NCBI GenBank assembly: GCA_963082975.1
Contig: OY720350.1
Coordinates: forward strand, 15,904,910-15,968,909
DNA length: 64,000 nt
Reading direction: 5' to 3'
Source: Labia minor
Taxonomy: Eukaryota; Arthropoda; Insecta; Dermaptera; Spongiphoridae
Of this stretch, positions 20,291 to 31,589 are shown one piece after another; position 1 is the first letter of the stretch; each line of letters begins with the position of its first letter. A program made the translations under genes and the position numbers. The notes under the pieces were generated by a model, which worked only from the letters and a program-made list of their open reading frames with translations, did not search any database and was not told the origin of the DNA.

Positions 20291-21039
20291 ATTGACCTCA
20301 TAGAATAAAAAGAATTTGATTCATAATAATTTTTGGACCAGGAACATCTCTATACAATATTAACTTCAATTTATTCCAAAATGTAGAATAATATTTTTGA
20401 TCATGTTCGGAAAATAAATATTGTATCTTTTTTTGTAGGTACTGTTTTTCCAAAATAATATACAAATATCTACAAATAATAATGTTAATATTATTGTGTT
20501 ATTTGAAAAACCTTTAATTTATAAAAACTATCAAAATTTTAATTGAACACTGATTCTTTAAATGAGTGTTACTAATAATATTTAAAGATTTTTGAGAAGG
20601 TAAATTTGTAAATATTAGATGAAAAATTTTAAATTAAATCAGAAGAGATTTTTAATTTAATATTTTTGTAAAACATAAAGATCTTTAAGTATAAACTTTT
20701 GTTTTTTATGCTATCCTATCCGGAAAAAGTCTCTAATAGCGATTTTTTTGGAAATTGATGTTGTAAAAACTATGCTTTAAATATACAGTAATTTTTTTGT
20801 TTAATGAATTGAATTTAACAGAAAATAACATATGAAATTGTTTCTCTCGCTATTAAACTGTAATTTTCCCCATTAATTTCTGTCAGTTTCTGGAATACCT
20901 CTTGTAATTTATATTCTCGTATTATTTTTTTTTTCCTAAATTTCGTCCAACTAAATTAATGTTCCAAAACTCTGGTACGATATTGTCATAAAGGAAGTCT
21001 TATTTTTTTCAGGATACAAAACCAAATTTATTTATCATC
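20291..21039. other. AT-rich spacer
   Basis: Nothing recognised. Confidence 0.5.
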
Positions 21040-21047
21040 CTCTAACA

Positions 21048-21336
21048 CAGCGGTCGGGGAACCCGGGTAAATTACCCCAAATGGTGTAAAAATGAAACTT
21101 TTGTGAATAAAAAGTATATATTTTTAATTTGCTATTTTATAAACCTGTTAGTATTTTTATAAATTACATTTTTAGTTATTGTTTTCTTTTCAAAATTATC
21201 ATGGGGGGCTATAATAGGAAAGTTGCTAAAAAGAGGCGATTTCGTTTTTTTTTTTTTTTTGCTCTTCACCATGGGGTAATATCAACTTACACAAAAATAT
21301 TTTGGAGTAATGATTAAAAAAGTCCCCTGACCGTTG
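21048..21336 (+). mobile_element. hAT MITE
   Basis: A 289-bp element with ends CAGCGGTCGGGGAA and the complement of CAACGGTCAGGGGA. The flanking 8-mers CTCTAACA (21040-21047) and CTCTAAAA (21337-21344) match at 7 of 8 and fit nnnTAnnn. There is a T-run inside and no transposase. Its ends differ from those of the full hAT copies, so it probably belongs to another hAT lineage. Confidence 0.82.
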
Positions 21337-21639
21337 CTCTAAAATCTTCAAATTCATTTCATTTATAAATTTTAAATTGGACAAATTTAATACACAAATG
21401 AGGGTTTCATCTACTTTTAAACTATTTTATTGTCAATTTCTAAGTTTTCTTATTTTTTTCTTATTTTATCTTATTATTTGTTTTGCATTTAAAAAGATAG
21501 GATAAGAAAACAATTTTGATCCCGCGTTGATGTTTACCCATTCATCTTATTTACACATGTGAGTTAAAAATTGTTCATCTTTCTACTTACTTGAACTTTC
21601 GATACAATTTTTTTACTCTTTGAAAATTTTATTAAAAAA

Positions 21640-21970
21640 AAAAGAGACCAAGCTCTAGAAAGGGATGGTTAAAATGGGGATGGGGTCTTCGAATAAATTT
21701 TGTATCTTATGAACATATTTCGCACCTTGATGTCGCTTGGGAGTGAATCCAAACTTATCAAGAATGTTTTTTTTTATGGGCCGCCAAGAAAATGGGGAAT
21801 GGTTTTAAGTTTGCTCGTCCCGAAAAAAAACGCGTCTCTTGCAAGAGGCGGCGCAACTGTCAAGAGATAATTTGGATAAATTTATGATTTGGCTGTGCGT
21901 GTCTAAAAGGGCGGCAGCCGATGATTAAAGTAGATTATTTTAAAAGTTTTCGTGATAACTTGGAATTTTT
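21640..21970. other. GC-richer island
   Basis: Contains TATGGGCCGCCAAG, the 12-base palindrome CTCTTGCAAGAG (about 21837-21848) and GGCGGCGCAAC. No open frame of note. Possibly conserved non-coding DNA. Confidence 0.3.
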
Positions 21971-21979
21971 TATATGAGT

Positions 21980-22616
21980 ATAACTTACTATATCAACTTT
22001 TATTATTATTAGGCTGAAAATGTTGCAAGAAGCCAACCAACTTGAATATGCCCCGAAAAATTTATGTATTGTAGCAAAGTGAAAAATATGCATATTGTTT
22101 TTTTTAACCCTTTCTATTCTTCAAAGAAAATATTTATTTACTTTTTATCCATTTGAGTAATTAATAAGTGATAATAAAATTTTTTATTTTAATATTCAAA
22201 ATGATTAAATTAATTCTCAGTTAATTCATTGTTAAAGTTATTATGATATTATTATATTATAGGTTGAGTTTAGATAAGCTCTGCTATAAAAATATAATTG
22301 CCTTGATATTTATAAAAATAAAAATTAATCAACAAGAGAATAAATAATTTAATAAAAACAAAATATGTTGATTTTTTTCACTCATACTTCTTTATATATA
22401 TATATATATTATATTACTTCTAGATTTGATTCACCCTCATTTGTAAACAAATAAGTGAGATTAAATTTACTTTTTCAAATTTTTAATTTTAAATATACTA
22501 CAAAATTTTATATTCTAAAGTTTTAATCAAAAATTATAAAAATATTTTATTTATTAAATAGGTAAACATTTACAAATCCTATTTTGCAAAATAATCAATA
22601 AACATTCTAACTCTAT
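21980..22616. other. AT desert
   Basis: AT-rich with a short TA run near 22394-22410. Nothing recognised. Confidence 0.5.
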
Positions 22617-23143
22617 GTTGAGATTTTGATGTTTTTATAGGTTTTGAAGGTTCCTGAATCATTTTCACTAAGGTTGAGAAAAATGTCTCTGTGTGTCTGT
22701 ATGTGTATGTGTGTTTATGTATGTAGAAAAGATTGCGCGAAAATGGTTTGAGCTAGAATCATGAAATTTGGTACATGCGCATTATTCAAAATTTGTAGTT
22801 TTCTATCAACTTTTGAGAAATGTAGCTCAACCGGAAGAGGGTCATTACTTACAACGTTTTGATTTTTTTTCCTCTAAAGTGACCGTAAAAATAAAGATAT
22901 ATGTTTGATAGTTTTTCACATGATTAAAAATTGTATAAAACTGCTATATATAGAATTTCAGCTTGATTGAATCGCTGAAAGTACCGGAATTAATTTTTTA
23001 ACTGCAAATCACGCGCCAGCACGTGACGTGGTGCCATCAACAAAGAGCCAAACATTCGCTGGTTTAATAAATATTATTTATTAATTTTAATTTATAATTT
23101 ATAATTAATTAAAATTAATTTAAATATAATATATGTTATTTAA
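22617..23143 (+). mobile_element. Helentron-like family H1, both ends truncated
   Basis: Starts at ATGTTGAGATTTTGATG and matches the 13979 copy closely through the TG microsatellite, the ATGAAATTTGGTACATG motif, and on to GTTATTTAATCC. The 5' palindrome and 3' hairpin are missing. Confidence 0.75.
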
Positions 23144-24085
23144 TCCAAAACTGTTAAATTGTTGAATTTGATTGTTTCTAGACTTGTGATGTGATTTGAA
23201 TTCATGTTGAATTAAATTAAAAAGAAAAAAAAAATATAATAAATGAAACGTGCAATATTCATCTTCATTATCAGAAAGAAACCACAATATACGATATTTG
23301 TTCAATATTTGTGGAAAAATAAATTCAAAAATATAACTTTTATATTTCTTCTTGAATCAAGGGGTGGTTATCTATATTTATTTGATTTAAAATAAGATTG
23401 ATTGTTTTAAAGGAGATGGATGGATGGATAGACATAATAATATGTAAAAGTTCGTAAAAACAAAAAAAAAAAAAAAATTAAGTGTTGGTGAGGTAAGTGA
23501 GGTGAGTTGTAGTGAATGAATGCATCATTAAGATTCATTGACCTGGGCAATCTACGTAAACTCCTGTCTAGAAAATAATGAACAGTAAAATACGTGGGGA
23601 CAGTATACGATGCATTCCCCTTGGTCTTTCCATTATAACTCATAAAGATTTTTATATTTGTATCGTTAGGAGAGAGAGTGGGAGTAAGAATTCGTAGGAA
23701 ATAATATTCAGTGGCAAGAGGGGAGAATTTTATACTTTAAATGAATTATTTTACCAACATTAAAAGGACGCTGATATGAAATCTTGAATTTAATGGAACA
23801 TTAACTCATTTATTTTAAGTGGTAACGAACCCCATCAGATGAATCAAAATCTTAAAATCTATAAATGATGTCTGGCACATTCCAATCTTCTTAAAATACT
23901 TGAAATATATTATAATTTAAAATATTTAAATTTAATTTCGTTATAGAATGTACATTCGATTTTTGAATTTTTTTTGTTATGTTTGTACACATATATTTCT
24001 CATATGTTGACATTATCAGTCATTTTGGAATAGTAGTTTGTTTTTGACAACTGAAAAAGTTAGTCACGTTTTTGTGTGTTCTTTG
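23144..24085. other. Mixed spacer
   Basis: AT-rich, with a more complex stretch at 23400-23720 (GGATGGATGGAT, a poly-A tract, GACCTGGGCAATC). Small open frames on the minus strand there show no recognisable protein. Confidence 0.4.
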
Positions 24086-24764
24086 ATTTTTTACTTAAAA
24101 AAATGGATCAAAGAATCTGTATTAAATTTAGCGTTAAAAATGGAATAAGGTGCTCCAACGCACTTAAAATGTTGACTGTATCTTCCGCGAGTCTACTTTA
24201 TCTAAAAAAAAATGTTTATATGTGGTGTAAAAAAGCACGCGAAGTTCGATCAATTGTGAAGGTATTGCTCACTGTTTTCTTCGATTACAATGGCGTGATG
24301 CATGAGGTCGCACTGTCAATAAGGAGTATTACAAGGAAGTAATGCAACGTTTGAGTGAAGCAATACGCTTAAATAATCGTAATTGTGGAAAAATAAATAA
24401 TGAATTTTGCATCATGATAATCCACCTGCTCATACATCATTGCTTGTTCGTGATTTTTTGGCCAATAACAACACCGTAATGTCTCAACCACCGAATTCAC
24501 CAGATTTGGCTCCCTGTGACTTTTTCCTAATCCCAAAACTGAAGAGATCAATGAAAGGAAAGCTACAATTGATGAGATAAAGTCAGAATCGAAGAACGAG
24601 CTGATGGCCATACTGAAAAGCCCATTTCAGAAGTGCTTCGACGATTGGAAGAACTGCTGGCATAGAGCTTTATATCTGAGGGGAATTACTTTGAAGGGAA
24701 CACAATGGATATTGATGAATAAATAAATAATTATAAATTCACCTTTTCTTTTGAACAAACCTCG
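24086..24764 (+). pseudogene. Mariner transposase relic
   Basis: From the ATG at 24103 it reads MDQRICIKFSVKNGIRCSNA (start of the helix-turn-helix domain). An internal deletion joins it to VKVLLTVFFDYNGVMH (about 24260). In other frames HHDNPPAHTSLLV carries the second catalytic Asp (about 24412-24450), and PPNSPDLAPCDFFLIPKLKR the third (about 24495-24550). A C-terminal part follows to 24720. The right end AACAAACCTCG plus TA (24755-24766) is a plausible mariner end; the left end was not found. Frameshifts and the loss of the first Asp region make it dead. Confidence 0.82.
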
Positions 24765-24766
24765 TA

Positions 24767-25366
24767 TATATTTATGAATATACCTAAATGAACTGATTTC
24801 ATATCAGAATATAAAAATAAACATGTCTGCAATTTCTATATAATTGATTTTAGTTATAATGAAATTAGTTATAATGAAATTGTACTTAGACCAATTCGCA
24901 TTCGATTATATTATATTATCCCCGATCTTTATTTTGATATGTCTCAATAAAATATTTTCCATCTTCTTCATCGATATCAATCATGAATGATTGCATGGAT
25001 ATATTATTCATGCCATCAATAAACTGAAAACAAACTTCAAAAATAGAAAAAAGAATGGTCATCAAAAAACCATTCGCCATTGACAAAACAAAATGAAATC
25101 AGTGATTCAGTGCTTTAAGAATTTTTTAAATTATTCTATACAGCTACCTACCTACTTCTTAAAAAAACCAATTGAATTCACCCGACGAGTAGTGGTCGAT
25201 AATTTTAATGAAATGATTATTTCGCTCAGGTGATGATGATTCACCGTTTCCAAAACGAGCATAATAGTTATTCGAGATAAAAGTTCTTGGAGAAGGATAG
25301 AAAGAGAAAGAAAAAGAGAAAGAGAGGGTAAGGGCCGATTATACTAGGCATGGGCACGTGGCTTAT
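24767..25366. other. Mixed spacer
   Basis: AT-rich, then a more complex stretch from 25160 with an AG-rich run at 25295-25330. No gene recognised. Confidence 0.4.
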
Positions 25367-25401
25367 CGACGTTTCGATTACTAATTCTGCGGTTATCATC
25401 G
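25367..25401 (-). other. Possible Penelope-like hammerhead relic
   Basis: On the minus strand the order GATGATAAC, a loop-like stretch, then AATCGAAACGTCG resembles the CTGATGA...GAAAC core of hammerhead ribozymes in Penelope-like elements, and resembles the motif at 50366-50405. Pairing of the middle stem is imperfect. Confidence 0.3.
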
Positions 25402-25767
25402 ATAATGTGCTTTGTCAAGACCCTTATTGTTATTTCCAGGGAGTGTTGCTCAATCGAATAGTAAGACTCGAATTACAACATAAATATTCCCCCGCGCTAT
25501 TCAGTCTTCCGGTGTTTATTATAGATAGATCTATGATAGGAATAAATATGTCTATTAGGTTCTTTTTTTTATATATATAATAATTGTCCAAAATATGTAT
25601 TACTGTTATTTCGAGATATTAGTGCTCAAATACTAGATTACTCCTTGTAGGAAAATAATCTCTCAGAATTAACGTAATTATAATAAAATGACCTATAAAA
25701 AAAATAATAAAAATAGATAATGTCTTAGGAAAAACTTTATAAATATTAAAAAGAGAAAAACAAAATA
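25402..25767. other. Mixed spacer
   Basis: A short island to about 25560, then AT-rich. No gene recognised. Confidence 0.4.
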
Positions 25768-25769
25768 TA

Positions 25770-26638
25770 TAATGTACTTGAATTAATAATGAGCGTTTCG
25801 CACAAGAGGCCGCCACTAGTGTATGTTTCAATATTCCAGTTTGCAATGTCTTCCCACTAAAACCTACAGTCTATGGTCGTCTTGAACAGCTTGTATCATT
25901 TGGTTGAAACGTAAACAACAGTTCTAAATATTGTTTCGAACATGTCCAATTTCGTAACAGATAAAGTGTTTTTGCGGGGAGTTTTTCTTCATTATTTTAA
26001 TAATGAAGAAAAATGCGGCCGAGAGTCATCGAATCTTAGTGGAAGTTTACAGCGAGTATGCTCTATCTGAACAATCATGTCGGAGATGGTTCGGTGGTTT
26101 TAAAAGTGGTGATTTTGAGCTCGAAGACAAGGAACGGCGGGGTCAACCCAGAATTGGAATCACTACTCAATGTAGACCAATACCAACCAATTCAGGAGTG
26201 TGTTTAAGCCGCCCACTGAAGCAAAAACGACCGGAATTCGAAGAAAGGCACGATAAAGTGATTTTGCAGCATGACAACGCTCGACCACATGTTGCAAAAC
26301 CGGTGAAAATCTTCCTAGAAACACTGAAATGGGAAGTTCTACCACATCTGGAGTATTCTCCAGACATTGCTCCTTCGGACTATTACTTGTTCCTGTTGAT
26401 GACACATGGTCTGTCCCAGCAGAAGTTAACTTCATATGAACAATGCAAAAAATGGGTCGATGATTGGATTGCCTCAAAAGACGAGTCGTTTTTTCGAGCT
26501 GGCATCCGAAAATTGCCAGAAAGATGGGAAAAATTAGTAGCCAGCCAGCGATTGACAATACTTTGATTAATATATTTGTAACCATTATTTGAAAATAAAT
26601 TTCGAAAAAAAACGCTCATTATTAATTCAAGTTCCCTA
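25770..26638 (+). mobile_element. Mariner element with internally deleted transposase
   Basis: TA flanks at 25768-25769 and 26639-26640. Inverted ends share ACTTGAATTAATAATGAGCG and TTT. The element is about 870 bp, against ~1.3 kb for a full mariner. It carries a shortened transposase frame (26003-26566) and so depends on another source for transposase. Confidence 0.88.
26003..26566 (+). pseudogene. Internally deleted mariner transposase, 187 codons open
   Basis: The open frame starts MKKNAAESHRILVEVYSEYA, covers the first DNA-binding helix-turn-helix (SCRRWFGGFKSGDFELEDKE), then jumps to RPEFEERHDKVILQHDNARP with the second catalytic Asp (about residue 93), and YSPDIAPSDYYLF with the third (about residue 127). 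It ends with the usual IRKLPERWEKLV. The second DNA-binding half and the first catalytic Asp are deleted, so it cannot catalyse transposition. An upstream ATG (25941, MSNFVTDKVFLRG) lies in another frame; one extra A near 26000 seems to separate it. The deletion keeps the frame open, so a truncated DNA-binding protein could be made, but nothing shows that it is. Confidence 0.82.
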
Positions 26639-26640
26639 TA

Positions 26641-27110
26641 TAAATATTTTTTGTTAAATGGGAATATTTTTATAGAATTTAATTATTTTTAATTTATTTA
26701 ATTTATTCTTCATTAATATTATATTTATAAAATAATTCTAATAATTTTGAAAACAGCCAAGGGGTGACAGAATAAAGGGTCAAAGTTTTTTTTCTTCTTT
26801 CAAATTTTAAAAAATTAAAAAATTCTACAATATTTTAATGGAATACTTCGAATATATAGAAATTTTGATTATTTTTGTTACTTAAAATATTTCAAAAAAT
26901 ACAAATTCTAAGTTCAGGTTAAGCATAATAAATTAATTTTTAGAATTTAATAGCCAAATACATAAACGTTTAAACATTTCAACAAAATAACTAAAATTGC
27001 TAACAAGTAAGAAAAAAGATTATAAAAACAAAAACAACCTCTTAAAAGATGTATGCACGTGATAAGGGAAAGAAGTTTATTATTATTTCTTCATGATAGT
27101 GAATGAATGA
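26641..27110. other. AT-rich spacer
   Basis: Nothing recognised. Confidence 0.5.
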
Positions 27111-27114
27111 GTAA

Positions 27115-27445
27115 GTGAGAATGGGGTTGGATTGTGAAAACGCGCGGGTGGCGGTATGATGGGGGCGGGGGAGGGGGGGAGAGAACAGGAGAGCTGCCAA
27201 AGTTAGTCGGAACGTTTGTTTCGCTCGATTGAACTCGACGAGTTGGCTGACTGATTTGAATTGTTATTCATCAAACTGGAAGTTGACCTAACCAAAGACA
27301 AGGCTGAAGAGAGGAGGTGGAAACTTAGCCAGGAAAGAGAGACAGGAAATTCAATCTCGTGTAACTGGAGATACATAGCTGAGCAGCACCATCATCAATC
27401 GGTGGAAATTCAACTTGAATCCAATCTTAGAATCCCTTCATTGTG
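27115..27445 (+). promoter_or_regulatory. GC-rich island, possible promoter / 5' untranslated exon
   Basis: A G-rich core (GGGGGCGGGGGAGGG near 27158) with CpG-containing GAAAACGCGCGGGTGG is followed by unique, mixed sequence (AGTTAGTCGGAACG, GGCTGACTGATTTG). This is the most CpG-like patch in the window and is compatible with a promoter and first exon. The 61-codon frame at 27261-27446 has no recognisable domain. No TATA box or proven start site. Confidence 0.3.
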
Positions 27446-27985
27446 ATTAAATTATCAATAGGATTTGTTTAATGAACTAGAATAAGATTTTGTTTTGATT
27501 CAAGACGCTTCTTAATATTCCATCATTGAACATATTTATTTGTAATCGTTAAACAAACCACATATATTATTTATAGATTCTTTCAAAGCAAACCCTTATA
27601 TATTTTATTAGAACAACTTTTTTATTCATACACGAACATTATTATTATTTTTTTTTAAATAAAGGATATATCGTGTTTAAAGCTCTCTAATTTTCCTATC
27701 AAATTTTTACAAATATCTAGTCTATTTTTAGAAAAGTTTTATTAAAACACACAAAACACTATAAATATAAATAACTAAGGCATTCTATATAACGAGGACA
27801 GGTCAACAAGTCAGTGACTTTTTACATTTCCAGTCTCTTAAAAGAAATGGCAATACTGCCCCTGTTAGTAGACAACTATCAGCTGACTCCTGTCGAAATT
27901 TGAACCAGCTGAGTCTTTTAATTTTTATTTGACATCCATTAATAACAGACCAATGGAGAAAAAAATAGAAAATAGTGAATTTGCA
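27446..27985. other. AT-rich spacer, then weak transposon-like stretch
   Basis: AT-rich to 27780. The part at 27800-27985 may be the decayed upstream half of the mariner relic that follows. Confidence 0.35.
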
Positions 27986-27989
27986 TAAA

Positions 27990-28232
27990 AATACATGAAT
28001 TGGGTTACGAATTGGTCCCTCATCCGCCCTATTCTCCGGATTTAACTCCAAGTGACCATTTCTTGTTTCCAAATCTGAATAAAAGGCTCGGTGGAAAGAG
28101 ATTTGACTCCAACAATGAAATCATCTCACAAACAAATTTATTTTGATGTCCTCGACAAATCTTTGAAAGGGATAAAAAAAATTGGAGAAGCATTGGACGA
28201 AGTGTATAGAGCTCAAAGGAGAGACTAAATTA
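27990..28232 (+). pseudogene. Mariner transposase C-terminal relic
   Basis: Encodes LGYELVPHPPYSPDLTPSDH (third catalytic Asp region, about 28005-28062), FLFPNLNKRLGGKRFDSNNE, then a frameshift and SLKGIKKIGEALDEVYR near the C-terminus. It is 5'-truncated and frame-broken. It belongs to a mariner lineage other than the 25770 element (VPHPPYSPDL against LPHLEYSPDI). Confidence 0.75.
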
Positions 28233-28878
28233 AAAATTAAAATAATTTTTTATCCAAAACCTCTTTTTCATTCAAAAAGACTTTTAAATTTAATTCTGTT
28301 ATCCATTTGTGAGTAGATGAGCTATTAAAAGTTATTAAAGAGACCATTATTTTGCTCGCTATTTGCCTGTATGCACCGCAGAAACGAAAGCAATGACGCT
28401 AATAGTAGATTAACCGTATGCACATGCGCAAACAACAGTAGATGTCAGACTAAAATACAAATATTACAATTACAAAATATATAGGTACAATGTGTTCTCA
28501 TTTTAAATCTCGTTTAAATTTAAGAGCTCGTTGAAAGCCATTGAAAAAATAGCTCTATTTTCCATCCACATGAATAAAATCCAATTACAATGTATCTTTT
28601 TTAGAAGGACATAAAAGTTGATAAATTATTTGAAAATCATGTTAAGTTCAAAAAAAAACAAAACATTTTCATTGAATGAAGAGACCTGACTGAGGTCACA
28701 ATACACATCTTTAATTTTTAACAATAATTTAATTATTTAATTATTCTAAAATATATTCTAGTGAATAAGCAAATGGTTATTCATCCAGATTTCGATTTCC
28801 CACAATAAATGTTAATGATCTAATTAATTGTCAATGTGTACAACATCAAAGACTAATGCTGTCTGATCAATAAATTAA
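28233..28878. other. Mixed spacer
   Basis: A short island at 28360-28450 (GCATGCGC-type mixed sequence), otherwise AT-rich. No gene recognised. Confidence 0.4.
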
Positions 28879-29059
28879 TTTGATAATAGAACCCATCTAG
28901 AGACGATAGATGGTAGAAGAGGATCGGAAGAGGGGAGGGGTGGGGGGTTGTTGAGGGATAATTTGATGGCGAGGCGTTTCGTGATGGATATCATGAACCA
29001 AATGCCCAGTGAAGAGCGAAATCTGCTTCCACCACCATCACTCGAATAACTTAGTAAGT
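28879..29059 (+). CDS. Candidate exon or short ORF, function unknown
   Basis: A frame open from 28879 to the stop at 29047-29049. It has an internal ATG at 28966 giving MARRFVMDIMNQMPSEERNL then LPPPSLE (27 residues). Composition contrasts sharply with the desert around it. GTAAGT at 29054-29059 would be a strong donor just after the stop, as in an untranslated or upstream-ORF exon. I recognise no domain. Chance is possible at this length. Confidence 0.25.
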
Positions 29060-29308
29060 AAGCAAACTATTAGTGGTTCAACTGAATTCCTCTAAACACA
29101 CTGATGATAAAGCACCCGAGTTTCAAATAATTAAATTTTATTTTCAAATACACACTTTACCTAATAATATGAAAAATCAAATATGTAATGAAAAATAATG
29201 AATAAAAAAAACAATAATTTAAATTATAAATTTAATGATTAAGCCAAGTATTATTATATTATGTATTAGAAAAAAAATGCTAATTCAATATTTCTGTTTA
29301 CCAATTAT

Positions 29309-30345
29309 TGGTAGACTTTAAAGTATATGACTCAATAGACCAGGATAAACTTTTCCAAATTTTGATTTTAATGGGAATTCCAAAAAAACTAGTAGATTTG
29401 ATTCAAATTTGTCTTGAATGAAGTAAAGGAAGAGTAAAGTGCGGAAATCAATTGTCAGAATCTTTCGAAATTCGGAATGGATTAAAACAAGGAGTTGCAC
29501 TATCATCAATTTTATTTAATTTAGTAATATGTGATTAGACAAATTGGGGAAAAATCAAACGAAATGCAATTAAACAAAAAAATTCAAGAATTAGGCTACG
29601 CAGACGGCTTAAAAATAATAGGAGATTCGGCAATTGCAATTAAAAATAGTGTAGAAAAATTAATCGAAGCAGGAAAGAGGTGGGGCTGAAAATTAATAGT
29701 ACTATTTTTAGTAAGAGAGAGGAACAGTATTAACACACAAAGTCTTAAAATACAAAACGTAGAATTTGAAAATGTAGAAAAATTTAAATCCTTAGGATCT
29801 ATAATCACGAAGGATGATAACAATCGAATATTAATGCCTGTTATCATGCAGAAAAGGGGAATATCTCGTCAAAATTATTATCAAAGGGGATCAAAATTGA
29901 AATATATAAAACAATTATTTTGCTTGTTGTATTATATGGATGTGAGGCATGGTCTATGACCCTGGGAGACGAGATTTGATTTAGAGTATTTGATAATAGG
30001 ATTCTTCGTAGCATTTATAGGCAAAAGAACGATGAGGTCACCGGGGAATGGCGGAGACTGCATAACGAAGAATTGCATGATCTCTATGCATCTCCAGATA
30101 TAGCTAGAATTATAAAATGGAGAAGGCTGCTGGGAAGGACACGTGGCTAGAATGAGAGAAGATAGAAAAATAATTTCCGCATGTAAAACCAAGGACATGG
30201 TGGGTGGACAATGTAGGAAGGGACGTGAGAGAGATGCGAGAAGGCAAGAGCTGGATGGTTATAACTCACGATATGGACAATTGGAGAAATGTGATTGCTG
30301 CGTCCATGAACTTTCGAGTTCCATAGAGCCACAGAGATAGACAGA
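29309..30345 (+). pseudogene. RTE-like LINE fragment with reverse transcriptase remnants
   Basis: The longest copy of the family here. It begins inside the RT palm (VDFKVYDSIDQDKLFQI, MGIPKKLVDLIQICLE, then a stop), with FEIRNGLKQGVALSSILFNL (RT block, about 29465-29520). The catalytic YADD box reads YADG (29597-29608). Then come LKIQNVEFENVEKFKSLGSI, CDECEAW-type sequence, RILRSIYRQKNDEVTGEWRR, LHNEELHDLYASPDI, and the HVARMRE tail. It ends near ACAGAGATAGACAGATAGAT. Stops and frameshifts make it inactive. The RT blocks and tail are clear; RTE clade assignment is inference from the layout and repeat tail. Confidence 0.82.
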
Positions 30346-30551
30346 TAGATTATTATATTATGCATCAATATTTATAGTACTCTTTTCTTGTGAAACCTCT
30401 TTCTTTAATTCATATTAATAACATTTTCAAAATAGCTTATGATTTTTTTTTTTAGTATTAATTTAAAAAAAAATTATTAATTTAATATTATTAAATTATT
30501 ATTATTTTATCATTTATTATTATTATTTTTATTATTATTTATTTAATTATT
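30346..30551. other. AT-rich spacer
   Basis: AT/ATT low-complexity DNA between two LINE fragments. Confidence 0.5.
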
Positions 30552-30690
30552 ATAATGTGGGAAAGGATGTGAGAGAGATGGGAGAGGATAGGGGCTGGAA
30601 GGTTGTGGCTCAGAATAGGAATACTTGGAGGGGTGTGGTTGCTGCGGCCAAGAACTTTCGAGTTCCGTAGAGTCACAGAGATAGAGATAG
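30552..30690 (+). pseudogene. RTE-like LINE 3' end, short fragment
   Basis: Covers only GKDVREMGEDRGWKVVAQNR to NFRVP and the terminal AGAGTCACAGAGATAGAG tail. It is close to the 45690 copy and 5'-truncated. Confidence 0.75.
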
Positions 30691-31293
30691 ATAGATTATT
30701 AATTTGACATTCAATCGTTTATATATATATGTATATATATATATATATATAATTAATATTCATTCAAAAACATATTTTTGATTAATTTTTTCTTAGAGAG
30801 AGTGAGAGATCGAATAAGAGATGCAGATAATCTCTTATATAGAGAAAGTCAAGTGAAAATCAGCTTATTTTATTGTATATTTCAATTTTGGATAAAAAAT
30901 TTTTTGGATAAAATTAAAATAATACACTTTTAATTATTTTGATCTTTTTGGAAATTATATTATACTTTTCAATTACATATTGCAAAAAAACCCCATTAAA
31001 TTATAAAAGAAATGATAACACACTAATGATATAGAAATCGAAAATAGAGGATATTTTTAGGTTTTTCTCATTCCCTATTCACATCAATTCAATTTCTCTG
31101 CTTTTTTTTTCTAAATGAGAATTTAATTAATAATCAATAAATCGAGGAATTTCATTTATTTCAACAACGCAATTAAAAAAATCAGCTAATCATGTAATGA
31201 TGTAGGAGAAGGGGCATTTTGGTTTATTGACTTAATTCAGCAATCTATAAATTAATTCACTCGCCCCTTTATATGTACTTTATTCTGATTTAA

Positions 31294-31295
<2 letters not shown>
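30691..31295. other. AT-rich spacer
   Basis: TA run at 30720-30752, otherwise AT-rich. Nothing recognised. Confidence 0.5.

Positions 31296-31358
<63 letters not shown>
31296..31358. repeat. Long (TA)n microsatellite
   Basis: About 31 TA units, the longest in the window. It creates a false Ile-Tyr repeat frame on the minus strand. Confidence 0.95.
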
Positions 31359-31361
<3 letters not shown>

Positions 31362-31589
31362 CTTTAGCTTTACACTTCTACATAAAGTTTTTTGTAATAA
31401 GCAAAGTTGAAAATTTATTAAATTTTTGTTGTAGGTAGGTATGTATGTAAATAGGATATATTTATTTCCTTGAAATTTTTTTGTATACGAGAATATGGTA
31501 AGTATATGATGAGAAAATGTTGAAAGATAAAAATTGGTGAGAAATAAAAAATAAATATTTAATTTTTTCTCTTCTGGTAATTCTTGATA

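Noticed and set aside
26163..26619. Three minus-strand frames over the mariner at 25770-26638
   Set aside because: They are antisense to the transposase frame and have no domain.
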